Shown here in pieces: positions 51,985 to 60,256 of a stretch of 64,000 nucleotides of DNA. Numbering within the stretch: position 1 is the first letter of the stretch; each line of letters starts with the position of its first letter. The DNA comes from Marinobacterium_D sp050908845 (GTDB lineage Bacteria; Pseudomonadota; Gammaproteobacteria; Pseudomonadales; Balneatricaceae), in NCBI RefSeq assembly GCF_050908845.1, contig NZ_CP194171.1:4216001-4280000 (forward strand). Reading direction: 5' to 3'. The notes below the pieces were generated by a model, which worked only from the letters and a program-made list of their open reading frames with translations, was not told the origin of the DNA and did no database searches. The position numbers and the translations under genes were made by a program.

Positions 51985-52193
51985 CCGTCAGGTTTAAAGG
52001 CTGGTTCGCTATCAAAGCAGACCAGCTACCTCTCCTGACACCGGGCTGCTGAGCGAATCCTGATCGCGGCGCCACTTTGAAGGCAGGCTCGTCGCCTGTC
52101 GAAAAGTGGCAACAAAGAGCAGGGTTCGCGCAGCAAGCCAGAACTTCGATATTGCTCTAAGCCTTGGGCGCTCTCATGAGCGCCATTTTTTTC
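51985..52193 (+). ncRNA. Hairpin-rich region ending in a strong terminator; possible sRNA or 3' UTR
   Basis: Between the CoA-transferase and MgtC-type genes the plus strand can form several stems: CTGGT/ACCAG near 52000, CCACTTT/AAAGTGG bracketing GGCAGGC/CGCCTGTC at 52071-52108, and a terminator at 52168-52193. A C/T-rich segment (CCTCTCCTGAC) between them could pair with ribosome sites. Either an sRNA or a long 3' UTR. Confidence 0.4.
52168..52193 (+). terminator. Rho-independent terminator, 200 bases past the CoA-transferase
   Basis: GGCGCTC-TCAT-GAGCGCC, seven pairs, then A and seven T. It is the only strong terminator in the gap between the two genes. Confidence 0.88.
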
Positions 52194-52239
52194 TACGCTT
52201 AAGATAGAAAAGAGATTTTCCCGGCAAGGAGCCCTTCCC

Positions 52240-53487
52240 ATGATCCACGAACCAATCGTCCAACTGCTGACAGCATTGGCGCTGGGCCTGCTTATCGGCC
52301 TGGAGCGCGGCTGGCACGAGCGCATGTTGCGCGCCGGTGGCCGCGTGGCCGGCATCCGTACCTTTGCCCTGGTGGCGGTCAGCGGTCAGGTCTCCGGGAT
52401 GCTCGGCCTCCTGCTGACACCCTGGATCCCGGTGGCCACGCTGCTTGGGCTCTCCACCCTGCTGGCACTGGGCTACCGCCTCAACAGTGACGATGACCGG
52501 GACTTCGGCACCACTACAGTGATTGCCGCCCTGCTCACCTTTCTGCTCGGTCTGCTGGTATCGATCGGCGAATCCAGCCTGGCGGTGGGTGCCGCGGTGA
52601 TCACCACGGTACTGCTGCATTTCAAGGAAACCCTGCATGACTGGATCTATGGCCTTAGTGGCGAGGAGCTGCGCGGCATCCTTCAACTGGGACTTATCTC
52701 CGCGGTGCTGCTACCGGTGCTGCCGAATCAGACCTACGGCCCCTGGGATGCGCTGAACCCCTACGAGATCTGGCTGATGGTGGTGCTGATCACTGCCATC
52801 AGCCTGGCCGGCTACTTTGCCATGCGCCTGACCGGCCCCGACAAGGGGGTGATGATCACCAGCGCCTTTGGTGGTGTCGCCTCCAGTACCGCCACCACCC
52901 TGAGCCTCGCGCGCATGAGCCAGCAGATGCCGATGTACCGCCTGCTGGCGGGTGGCATTCTGCTCGCCAGTGCCATCATGTATCCACGTATTCTGCTGCT
53001 GGTGGCGGTGCTCAATGTCGAGCTGCTGCAGCAGCTGTCGATCCCGCTGGGCGGCATGAGCCTGGCCAGCCTGGCCACCGCACTCTGGCTCTGGCACAAC
53101 GATGAACCACACGGCAACGTGGACACCTCGCAGATGAAGCAGAAGCCGTTCCAGATCGGCCCGGCTCTGAAATTCGGCCTGCTGCTGGCGGTGATTATGC
53201 TGGCCGCCGAGGGGATACTCGCCCAGATCGGTGAGCAGGGGCTGTGGATAGTCTCCCTGGTGGCGGGGCTGACCGATGTGGACGCGATCACGCTGACGCT
53301 GAGCCGGATGGCGGAAAACGGTATCCGTGACCGGGTTGCCGTGGTCGGTATCACCCTGGCCGCGATCAGCAACACCCTGGTCAAGGGCATACTGGCGGGT
53401 ATGGCCGGCAACTGGGAGCTGTTACGCCCGCTGATACCGGGTCTCGGCCTCAGTATGGCCGCCGGTGGGCTGCTATTGCTGGTCTGA
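52240..53487 (+). CDS. MgtC/SapB + DUF4010 membrane protein
   Basis: A 415-residue inner-membrane protein. The first part (about 1-140) has the MgtC/SapB signature (ALALGLLIGLERGWHER, RVAGIRTFALVAVSG). The rest is a DUF4010 domain with about six to eight helices and the block SAFGGVASSTATTLSLARMS. Proteins of this pattern are linked to magnesium or acid stress in some bacteria. AAGGAG lies eight bases before the ATG. Confidence 0.87.
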   Translation: MIHEPIVQLLTALALGLLIGLERGWHERMLRAGGRVAGIRTFALVAVSGQVSGMLGLLLTPWIPVATLLGLSTLLALGYRLNSDDDRDFGTTTVIAALLTFLLGLLVSIGESSLAVGAAVITTVLLHFKETLHDWIYGLSGEELRGILQLGLISAVLLPVLPNQTYGPWDALNPYEIWLMVVLITAISLAGYFAMRLTGPDKGVMITSAFGGVASSTATTLSLARMSQQMPMYRLLAGGILLASAIMYPRILLLVAVLNVELLQQLSIPLGGMSLASLATALWLWHNDEPHGNVDTSQMKQKPFQIGPALKFGLLLAVIMLAAEGILAQIGEQGLWIVSLVAGLTDVDAITLTLSRMAENGIRDRVAVVGITLAAISNTLVKGILAGMAGNWELLRPLIPGLGLSMAAGGLLLLV

Positions 53488-53578
53488 CGCAGGACAAACG
53501 GCAACACAGAAGTGCTGCCGCATTTGCGCCATCTGATCTACGCTGTCTGTGGGACAGCCATGAATAAGGATGGGTGTA

Positions 53579-55978
53579 ATGGATCTGAAACCGCTGGATG
53601 CTGACCAGCTCTATCACCGCTGCGACCTGAGCCAGTTCGGCTTCAGGTCCACCGCCGATCTGTCGCCGGAATTTGCCGCGCTCGGACAGGACCGTGCCAT
53701 GGAGGCGATCAACTTCGCCGTGGGCATGAAGCACCCGGGCTATAACCTCTTTGTCAGCGGCTCCACCGGCATCGGCCGGCGCGAGCTGGTGGCCCGCACC
53801 ATCAATGCCCAGGCTGCCCAGGGCGAAGCACCCCAGGACTGGGTGTATGTGCATAACTTTGAACGCAGCCACGAGCCGAAGATGCTCAGCCTGCCCCAGG
53901 GCCTCGGCCAGGCCCTGTCACGGGATATGCAGCAGCTGGTGGAACAACTGCTGATCCGCATCCCTGCCACGTTCAAGAGCGACGACTACCGCAACCGGGT
54001 ACAGGAGCTGACCGACGAGTTCGAACAGCGCGAGGAAAACGAGTTCAAGGCGCTGGGCGAAAAAGCCCACGAGGACCAGATCACCCTGATGCGCACGCCG
54101 GCCGGCTATACGCTGGGGCCGCTGAAAGACGGCAAGCTGATGACACCGGACCAGTTCAAGGCGCTGCCCAAGGAGGAGCAGGACCGGATCAAGGCAGCCC
54201 TCGAGCGGCTCAACGCCGAGCTCACGGAGCTGGTGCGGGAGCTGCCCAGGCTGCAGCAGGAGCAACGCGAGGCGATCAAGGCGCTGGAGGACGAGGTCAC
54301 CCACTCGATCATCGACCCGGCCCTGTCCCAGCTGCGCGACACCTACGGTACCGAAACCGAAGTGCTGGCATTTCTCGATCAGGTACACCAGGACATGATC
54401 GAGAACGTGGATGATTTTTTTGCGCCGGAGAAAGACGATAACGCCAAGACACCGCTGCACAAGCTCGCCAAGGGCGACAGTTTCCGCCGCTACCATATCA
54501 ACCTGCTGGTCAGCCACAGCAGTGATGTGGGCTCCCCGGTGGTGGTGGAGGATATTCCCAGCTACCAGAACCTGGTCGGGCGGATCGAATACCAGTCCTA
54601 CTTCGGCACCCTGAGCACCGACTTCAGCCTGATCCAGCCCGGTGCTCTGCACCGCGCCAATGGTGGCTACCTGATCGTCGACGCGCAGAAACTGCTCTCC
54701 TACCCCTTTGCCTGGGAAGGGCTGAAACGGGCCCTGCGCAACCACGAAATCCGCATCGACCCGCTGGAAAAAATGTACGGCATCAGCGGTACCCGATCAC
54801 TGGAAGCGGAACCCATGCCGTTGAAGGTCAAGGTGATTCTGATCGGCGAACGGCGGCTCTACTACCTGCTCAAGGCCTACGACCCGGAGTTCAGTTCGCT
54901 GTTCAAGATCTACGCCGACTTCAACGAGCAGCTGGACCGCTCCCGGGACAATATCGAAAGCTATCTCGGCCTGATCACCCAACTGGTGCAGGAGGAGGCA
55001 CTGGCACCCTTCGCCCTGTCGGGGCTTGAGCGGGTGATCGAACAGAGTTCACGCCGGGTGGATGACAGCGCCAAGCTCTCCCTCAATCGGGGCCAGCTGG
55101 TGGACCTGCTGCGCGAAGCCAGCTACTGCGCCACCCAGGCCGGCGCCAGCGAAGTGGCCGCCGAGCATGTCAGCCGTGCGCTGAAACTGGCGCGCACCCG
55201 CAGCGCCCAGTATTCCGAGGTGATGCAGGAACAGATCGAACGCGGCACCATTATGCTCGCCTCCAGCGGCACAGCCGTGGGCCAGGGCAATGGCCTGTCT
55301 GTATTCCAGCTCGGTGACCAGCGTTTCGGCAAGCCGGCCCGTATCAGCGCCACGGCGCGCCTGGGCAGCGGCAAACTGATCGATATCGAGCGCGAAACCG
55401 AGCTCGGCGGCCCGATCCACTCCAAGGGTGTGATGATTCTCGCCAACTGCATCGGTGCCCGCTACGCCCGCAACGCCCCGCTGTCACTGCACGCCAGCCT
55501 GGTGTTCGAGCAGTCCTACGGCATGGTCGATGGCGACAGCGCCTCCGCCATGGAGCTCTGTGTGCTGCTCTCCGCCATTTCGGGGCTACCGATCAAGCAG
55601 TCCTTAGCCGTCACCGGCTCGATCAACCAGCAGGGAGAAATCCAGGCGATCGGCGGCGTCAACGAAAAGATCGAAGGCTTCTTCGAACTCTGCCGCAACC
55701 GTGGCCTGAGTGGCGACCAGGGGGTGGTGATTCCGAAAACCAATGTGGACCACCTGATACTCGATAAAGAGGTGGTGCAGGCCTGCCGTGACCAGCAGTT
55801 CAGTATCTACGCCGTCAGTACCCTGGACGAACTGATCCAGCTGCTGTTCGAGCGCAAACCGGGCAACGCGGACGACAGCGGCCGCTACCCACCCGCCAGC
55901 GTCAATGGACGGGTTCAGCAGCAGCTGCTGGACTGGACCGAGCAGGCCCGCAAACTCAGCGGCAAGTCAGAGCAGTAA
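53579..55978 (+). CDS. Lon-like ATP-dependent protease (AAA_32/YcbZ type)
   Basis: A 799-residue protein with an N-terminal AAA-like region and a C-terminal Lon-type protease domain. The catalytic pair is present: Ser654 in VDGDSASAMEL and Lys697 in GGVNEKIEGF, 43 residues apart as in Lon. A long coiled coil (about 125-245) divides the ATPase region. The P-loop reads GSTGIGRR (61-68), so Arg67 stands where the canonical Lys should be. The ATG at 53579 is favoured by AAGG at nine bases; an upstream ATG has no spacing to its site. The USP-like gene follows 12 bases after. Confidence 0.9.
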   Translation: MDLKPLDADQLYHRCDLSQFGFRSTADLSPEFAALGQDRAMEAINFAVGMKHPGYNLFVSGSTGIGRRELVARTINAQAAQGEAPQDWVYVHNFERSHEPKMLSLPQGLGQALSRDMQQLVEQLLIRIPATFKSDDYRNRVQELTDEFEQREENEFKALGEKAHEDQITLMRTPAGYTLGPLKDGKLMTPDQFKALPKEEQDRIKAALERLNAELTELVRELPRLQQEQREAIKALEDEVTHSIIDPALSQLRDTYGTETEVLAFLDQVHQDMIENVDDFFAPEKDDNAKTPLHKLAKGDSFRRYHINLLVSHSSDVGSPVVVEDIPSYQNLVGRIEYQSYFGTLSTDFSLIQPGALHRANGGYLIVDAQKLLSYPFAWEGLKRALRNHEIRIDPLEKMYGISGTRSLEAEPMPLKVKVILIGERRLYYLLKAYDPEFSSLFKIYADFNEQLDRSRDNIESYLGLITQLVQEEALAPFALSGLERVIEQSSRRVDDSAKLSLNRGQLVDLLREASYCATQAGASEVAAEHVSRALKLARTRSAQYSEVMQEQIERGTIMLASSGTAVGQGNGLSVFQLGDQRFGKPARISATARLGSGKLIDIERETELGGPIHSKGVMILANCIGARYARNAPLSLHASLVFEQSYGMVDGDSASAMELCVLLSAISGLPIKQSLAVTGSINQQGEIQAIGGVNEKIEGFFELCRNRGLSGDQGVVIPKTNVDHLILDKEVVQACRDQQFSIYAVSTLDELIQLLFERKPGNADDSGRYPPASVNGRVQQQLLDWTEQARKLSGKSEQ

Positions 55979-55990
55979 CGAGGGGCCGTC

Positions 55991-56695
55991 ATGATCCGGC
56001 AACTGCTGATTCGCTTCGACACCAGCCTTCCGGAACGCCAGGAACTGGCGCGCTGGGTGGCGCTGGCACGGGCCCTGGACGCCGACCTGCTGGCACAACT
56101 GGAGGAGGATGAAGCCCTCAACACCCTGGCCGAGCTCCCCTTTGCCACCGAAATCTGCCGCTCCAGCGCGACACACCGGCCCTTGAACAGCGCCAGCCTC
56201 GACCGGCGTATGCAGCGCCGGCTCAACCTGCTCAACCAGCTGCTCGCGGAGATCGCCCTGCAGCAGCCATTCAACTGGCAGGTCGATCGTGTCAGCCCCC
56301 ATGCAACACGACGCCCCGAGGCGGATTCGGCACTGCTCTGCATCCGGGCAGGCTTCAAGCCCTACCGGGATGACCTGCGCCGCAGCAGCAAACCTCATCT
56401 GGCGGTTATCCACAGTGGCGACAGTGCCTCCGACCATGCTCTGGAGGACGCCCGCCGCATCGCCGCTGAACTGGACCTGCCCATCGTACTGCTGGCGCTG
56501 CCCGATTCACCCTGGCATCGCGCCCACGACCTGCCCCCCGGGGTTGCGCTGCGCACCGACCTGGCCACGCTGGAGAAAGCACAGCTCAAACCGCTGCTGC
56601 GCGCTTGGCACGTCAACCTGCTGATCCTTCCCGCCCCCCTGCTGCGCGACGAAGAGGCGCCCCTGTCGGAGGTGCCCACACTGATCACTCCCTGA
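55991..56695 (+). CDS. Hypothetical, weakly universal-stress-protein-like
   Basis: A 234-residue soluble protein. The start MIRQLLIRFDTSLPERQELARWVALARALDADLLAQLEED and the end LLRAWHVNLLILPAPLLR resemble the edges of a USP fold (strand, helix; C-terminal strand), but the G-rich nucleotide motif is missing. It begins 12 bases after the Lon-like gene, so the two are probably co-transcribed. Function unknown. Confidence 0.55.
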   Translation: MIRQLLIRFDTSLPERQELARWVALARALDADLLAQLEEDEALNTLAELPFATEICRSSATHRPLNSASLDRRMQRRLNLLNQLLAEIALQQPFNWQVDRVSPHATRRPEADSALLCIRAGFKPYRDDLRRSSKPHLAVIHSGDSASDHALEDARRIAAELDLPIVLLALPDSPWHRAHDLPPGVALRTDLATLEKAQLKPLLRAWHVNLLILPAPLLRDEEAPLSEVPTLITP

Positions 56696-56772
56696 GCCGC
56701 AACAGACCCAGATCAGCACCAGACCCGCTGTAAACCGCTAAGATCAAACATCCTCTCTGAACCGGACCCCCG

Positions 56773-57618
56773 ATGACCACCAATCCGCCCTGCCCCCAGC
56801 CGCCGCGCAGCGCCCTGTTAGCGCTCAACCGCTGCAACCTGCCCGCCAAGGTCATCGCGAGCCTGGAATACCAGCTCGCCCCCGCACCGCTCGAGCTGGA
56901 TGGAGTGAAGGCGCTCTACACCGACCTGCTGCAGCAGTTGGACAGGAGCGCCAGCGCAGAACAGCGCCTGGAGCGGTTCAGAAACTACATGACCCTGAGG
57001 TTCCGACTACCTGCCACTGATCTGCCGGACTCGGATCTGGACGAGCCTCAAGCGCGGCCCAAGGCGCACTACAAGCGTCTGCTGCGCGGCTGGTTCTTCG
57101 ATTCCGACAGCCGCGAGGGTGCAGTCTGGAAAGGCTGGGTGGAATCGCGCTTCGGCCTGCTGACCCGCTTCCACCGCGAGCCGATCCCGGGGCCAGAAAG
57201 CGATGCCTACGATCGCTTCATGGAGGAGCGTGTGCGCGGCATCTACAACACCAACGCCCTGGAAACCCAGCTCGACCTGCTCTACACCTACTGTCAGTAC
57301 GAACTGGCGCAGCGATATCCCTCACAGACCCACCTGAGGCTCTATCGCGGCAGTGTCGGCCACCTGTTCGGTGAATACCGGGGTAGGCCTCTCAAGCTGT
57401 TCAACAACCTGAGTTCATTCAGCCTGGATCCGGAAGAGGCGCTGCGCTTCGGCCACAGGATTCTGCAGGTGGAGGTACCGCTGACCAAGATTGTCTGTTT
57501 CGACAGCTTGCTGCCGGGGCAGTTACACGGCGAACAGGAATACATGGTTCTGGGCGGGCTGTACGAAGTGACGCCCTATCGGGGCGTGACCAGTGTCGAA
57601 GTGCATTCGACGGGTTGA
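56773..57618 (+). CDS. DraT-type ADP-ribosyltransferase
   Basis: A 281-residue protein matching dinitrogenase reductase ADP-ribosyltransferase (DraT). DraT adds ADP-ribose from NAD to an Arg on nitrogenase Fe protein to switch it off. Family motifs are ALNRCNLPAKVIASL, LRGWFFDSDSREGAVWKGWVESRFGLLTRFH and YNTNALETQLDLLYTYCQYEL. The R-S-E triad is present: Arg192 in YRGS, Ser in NNLSSFS (214-217) and the ExE in GEQEY (254-256). No draG or nif gene occurs in the window, so the target is unknown. It follows the USP-like gene by 77 bases. Confidence 0.9.
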   Translation: MTTNPPCPQPPRSALLALNRCNLPAKVIASLEYQLAPAPLELDGVKALYTDLLQQLDRSASAEQRLERFRNYMTLRFRLPATDLPDSDLDEPQARPKAHYKRLLRGWFFDSDSREGAVWKGWVESRFGLLTRFHREPIPGPESDAYDRFMEERVRGIYNTNALETQLDLLYTYCQYELAQRYPSQTHLRLYRGSVGHLFGEYRGRPLKLFNNLSSFSLDPEEALRFGHRILQVEVPLTKIVCFDSLLPGQLHGEQEYMVLGGLYEVTPYRGVTSVEVHSTG

Positions 57619-57776
57619 GCGGCTATTAAACGCTTTAAGAAAGGTCAGGGAACGGATGTTACAAAACGAGCCACTCGTATCCTGACCACCCAGTCGAGAG
57701 AATTCAACTTTAGTTGAACCCTTTAAAAGCTATCTTTACTGCAAAAGTAAAATTTGACCAAAAATGTGCACAAAAA

Positions 57777-57799
57777 GCACAAAACCAGTGCATTTGTGC
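57777..57799. promoter_or_regulatory. Inverted repeat upstream of the pot operon
   Basis: GCACAAA and TTTGTGC flank a nine-base spacer, and a GTGCAC palindrome lies just before (57766-57771). It is about 135 bases upstream of the ATPase gene and resembles a regulator-binding site with GCAC-rich half-sites, possibly for nitrogen or polyamine control. Confidence 0.4.
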
Positions 57800-57935
57800 C
57801 TAGACTGCTTAAAGCGCCGTCTCAGGTTACCTCCTGAAACGACTGTAACGCGCCAGTTAGCAACAAGCTGGTACGTAGTTTGCCTTCAGGTAACACCATC
57901 GCGCGCCCATGGACAGCAATGTGAGGGGTTAAGAA

Positions 57936-59063
57936 GTGTCTGGTTCCGACGTCAACGACAAATACGTTCGCTTCATCAACGTCAAGAAAAGTTATGACCA
58001 GAAGAATCTGGTGGTAAAGAACTTCAACCTCGATATCCGTAAAGGCGAGTTCGTGACGCTGCTGGGTCCTTCCGGCTCCGGCAAGACCACCTGCCTGATG
58101 ATGCTGGCAGGGTTCGAAGATGTCACCAGCGGCGCCATCGAGATCAACGGCAAGTCGGTACAGGATGTGGCGCCCTACCACCGCAATATCGGCATGGTGT
58201 TCCAGCACTACGCCCTGTTCCCGCACATGACCATCGCCGAAAATCTGGCCTACCCGCTGAAAGTGCGCAAACTGCCCGCCGCCGAGGTGAAGCAGAAGGT
58301 CAAGGACGCCCTGGCCCTGGTGGAACTCGATGCCTTTGGCAAACGTTACCCCGGACAGCTCTCCGGCGGCCAAAAGCAGCGTGTCGCCCTGGCCCGTTCG
58401 CTGATTTTCGAGCCCAGCATCGTGCTGATGGATGAGCCGCTCGGCGCCCTCGACAAGAACCTGCGTGAGCACATGCAGTACGAGATCAAACGTCTGCATG
58501 AGCAGCTCGGCTTCACCGCTATCTATGTGACCCACGATCAGACCGAAGCGCTGACCATGTCCGACCGCATCGCCGTGTTCAATGACGGCGTGGTGCAGCA
58601 GTGCTCGCACCCCTCGGCGCTGTACGAAACCCCGGCCAACTCCTTCGTCGCCGACTTTATCGGCGAGAACAACCACATTCACGGCACCGTGGAGGAGTGC
58701 AACGAGCAGACCGCCACCATCAGCCTGTCCCGTGGCGATCGCGTCACGGCACTGAATATCAACTGCCCGCCCCAAGGCGAGCCATGCATTCTGTCGGTAC
58801 GGCCGGAAAACCTGTTTATCGCCGAGCCGGGCCGGGAATTCGATAACGTCATCAGTGCCGAATTTATCACCCGGCTCTATGTGGGCGATGCCATCCGCTA
58901 CTTCTTCAAGATGAGCGACGGCGCCGAGCTGATGGTGAAAATGCTTAACGATCAGGATGCACCGGTCATCGAGCCGGGTTCCCAGACCCGCCTGACCTGG
59001 GCCACGGACCGTGGCCTGGCGCTCGACAAACCGGCCAGCAAGGATAGTGTCGCGGCAGCATGA
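57936..59063 (+). CDS. potA: Polyamine-type ABC transporter ATPase (PotA-like)
   Basis: A 375-residue ATPase. Walker A is GPSGSGKTT, then MVFQHYALFPHM, the signature LSGGQKQRVALARSL, Walker B VLMDEPLGALD and the switch His in YVTHDQTEAL. The C-terminal third is a TOBE domain (LSVRPENLFI). It begins with GTG at 57936; GAGGGG is seven bases upstream. It is the first of four transporter genes, in A-D-B-C order. Confidence 0.92.
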   Translation: MSGSDVNDKYVRFINVKKSYDQKNLVVKNFNLDIRKGEFVTLLGPSGSGKTTCLMMLAGFEDVTSGAIEINGKSVQDVAPYHRNIGMVFQHYALFPHMTIAENLAYPLKVRKLPAAEVKQKVKDALALVELDAFGKRYPGQLSGGQKQRVALARSLIFEPSIVLMDEPLGALDKNLREHMQYEIKRLHEQLGFTAIYVTHDQTEALTMSDRIAVFNDGVVQQCSHPSALYETPANSFVADFIGENNHIHGTVEECNEQTATISLSRGDRVTALNINCPPQGEPCILSVRPENLFIAEPGREFDNVISAEFITRLYVGDAIRYFFKMSDGAELMVKMLNDQDAPVIEPGSQTRLTWATDRGLALDKPASKDSVAAA

Positions 59064-59116
59064 GGCATGCCCGACGTCTATGGACCAATGACTCAATGTC
59101 TGGAAGAGGTGATCCA

Positions 59117-60175
59117 ATGAAGAAGAAACTGTTAACCCTGGCGGCCGCTGCAGCCGTCAGCCTGTCTGCCAACCTGGCAAGCGCTGACGAACTGACCGCG
59201 GTCTCCTTCGGGGGCTCCTACGGAGCTGCGCAGCAGAAGCATATGATCGACCCGTACATGGAGAAAACCGGTACCAACATCCTGTTCGAGAACTACTCCG
59301 GCGGCGTCGCCGAGCTCAAGGCCCAGGTCGAGAGCGGCAACATTCTCTGGGATGTAATCGATATGGAAGTGATCGACCTGGAGCGCGCCTGCTCTGAAGG
59401 TCTGCTCGAAGTCTTCCCGATGGATCAGCTGCCCCCGGGCGACGATGGTACCCCCGCCGCCGAGGATTTCAGTGAGGACGCCCTGGCCAACGAGTGTGGC
59501 GTCGGCAACATCGTCTGGACCGTGCTCTATGCGTACAACCATGACACCATCGAAGGCGGCGAGCCCTCCTCGATGGAAGACTTCTTCGACACTGCCACCT
59601 TCCCGGGCAAGCGCGCCATGCGCAAGCGTCCGCAGGTAAACATGGAGTGGGCTCTGCTGGCTGACGGTGTACCCAAGGGCGAGGTTTACGACCTGCTTTC
59701 CACCGAGGAAGGCCAGGCCCGCGCCTTTGCCAAGCTCGACACCATCAAGGACGACATCGTCTGGTTCGACAGCTGGTCCCAGGCACCGCAGCTGCTGAAC
59801 GACGGTGGCGCGGTCATGGTTCAGTCCGCCAACGGCCGTTTCTTCGCCGCCATCCAGGAAGAGAACAAGCCGTTTGAAATGGTCTGGGACGGTCATGTCT
59901 TCGACCTGGACGTCTGGGCAATCGTTGCCGGTACCGACAAGAAAGAGCTGGCGATCGACTTCATCAAGTTCGCCACCGGCTCCAAGCCGCTGTCCGGCAT
60001 GCCTGACGTGGCTTACGGCCCAACCCGTCAGTCCTCCTACGCGTACATCGATGAAGCCATCGTGCCGAAGCTGCCGTCCGCTCACCTGGATGAAGGCCTG
60101 AAAGCCTCCTCCATCTTCTGGGCTGACTACGGCGAGTCTCTCGGCGAGAAGTTCAACGAATGGCTGCTGCAGTAA
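59117..60175 (+). CDS. potD: Polyamine-type periplasmic binding protein (PotD/PotF-like)
   Basis: A 352-residue binding protein with a Sec signal (MKKKLLTLAAAAAVSLSANL, cleavage after ASA). The mature part (LTAVSFGGSYGAAQQKHMIDPYMEKTG, DVIDMEVIDLERACSEGLLE, IVWTVLYAYN) is of the PotD/IdiR spermidine-putrescine family. It sits between the ATPase and the permeases. Its highly biased codons suggest strong expression. Ligand identity within the family is not certain. Confidence 0.88.
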   Translation: MKKKLLTLAAAAAVSLSANLASADELTAVSFGGSYGAAQQKHMIDPYMEKTGTNILFENYSGGVAELKAQVESGNILWDVIDMEVIDLERACSEGLLEVFPMDQLPPGDDGTPAAEDFSEDALANECGVGNIVWTVLYAYNHDTIEGGEPSSMEDFFDTATFPGKRAMRKRPQVNMEWALLADGVPKGEVYDLLSTEEGQARAFAKLDTIKDDIVWFDSWSQAPQLLNDGGAVMVQSANGRFFAAIQEENKPFEMVWDGHVFDLDVWAIVAGTDKKELAIDFIKFATGSKPLSGMPDVAYGPTRQSSYAYIDEAIVPKLPSAHLDEGLKASSIFWADYGESLGEKFNEWLLQ

Positions 60176-60256
60176 GCGGTTAAAGTTCGAGCACTTAAAC
60201 GCGCACTACACCGGGCCGCCCTCGGCGGGTGGCCCGGCCTGACAGGGTTCTAACGC

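Noticed and set aside
56773..57618. Part of a nitrogen-fixation cluster
   Set aside because: The flanking genes are a USP-like protein and a polyamine transporter; no nif gene is visible.
57822..59117. Long open frame antisense to potA and similar long antisense frames (5545-6285, 21019-21969, 61476-62423)
   Set aside because: They mirror strongly coding genes on the other strand, have low-complexity His/Gln/Arg-rich translations and no ribosome sites; high GC explains their length.
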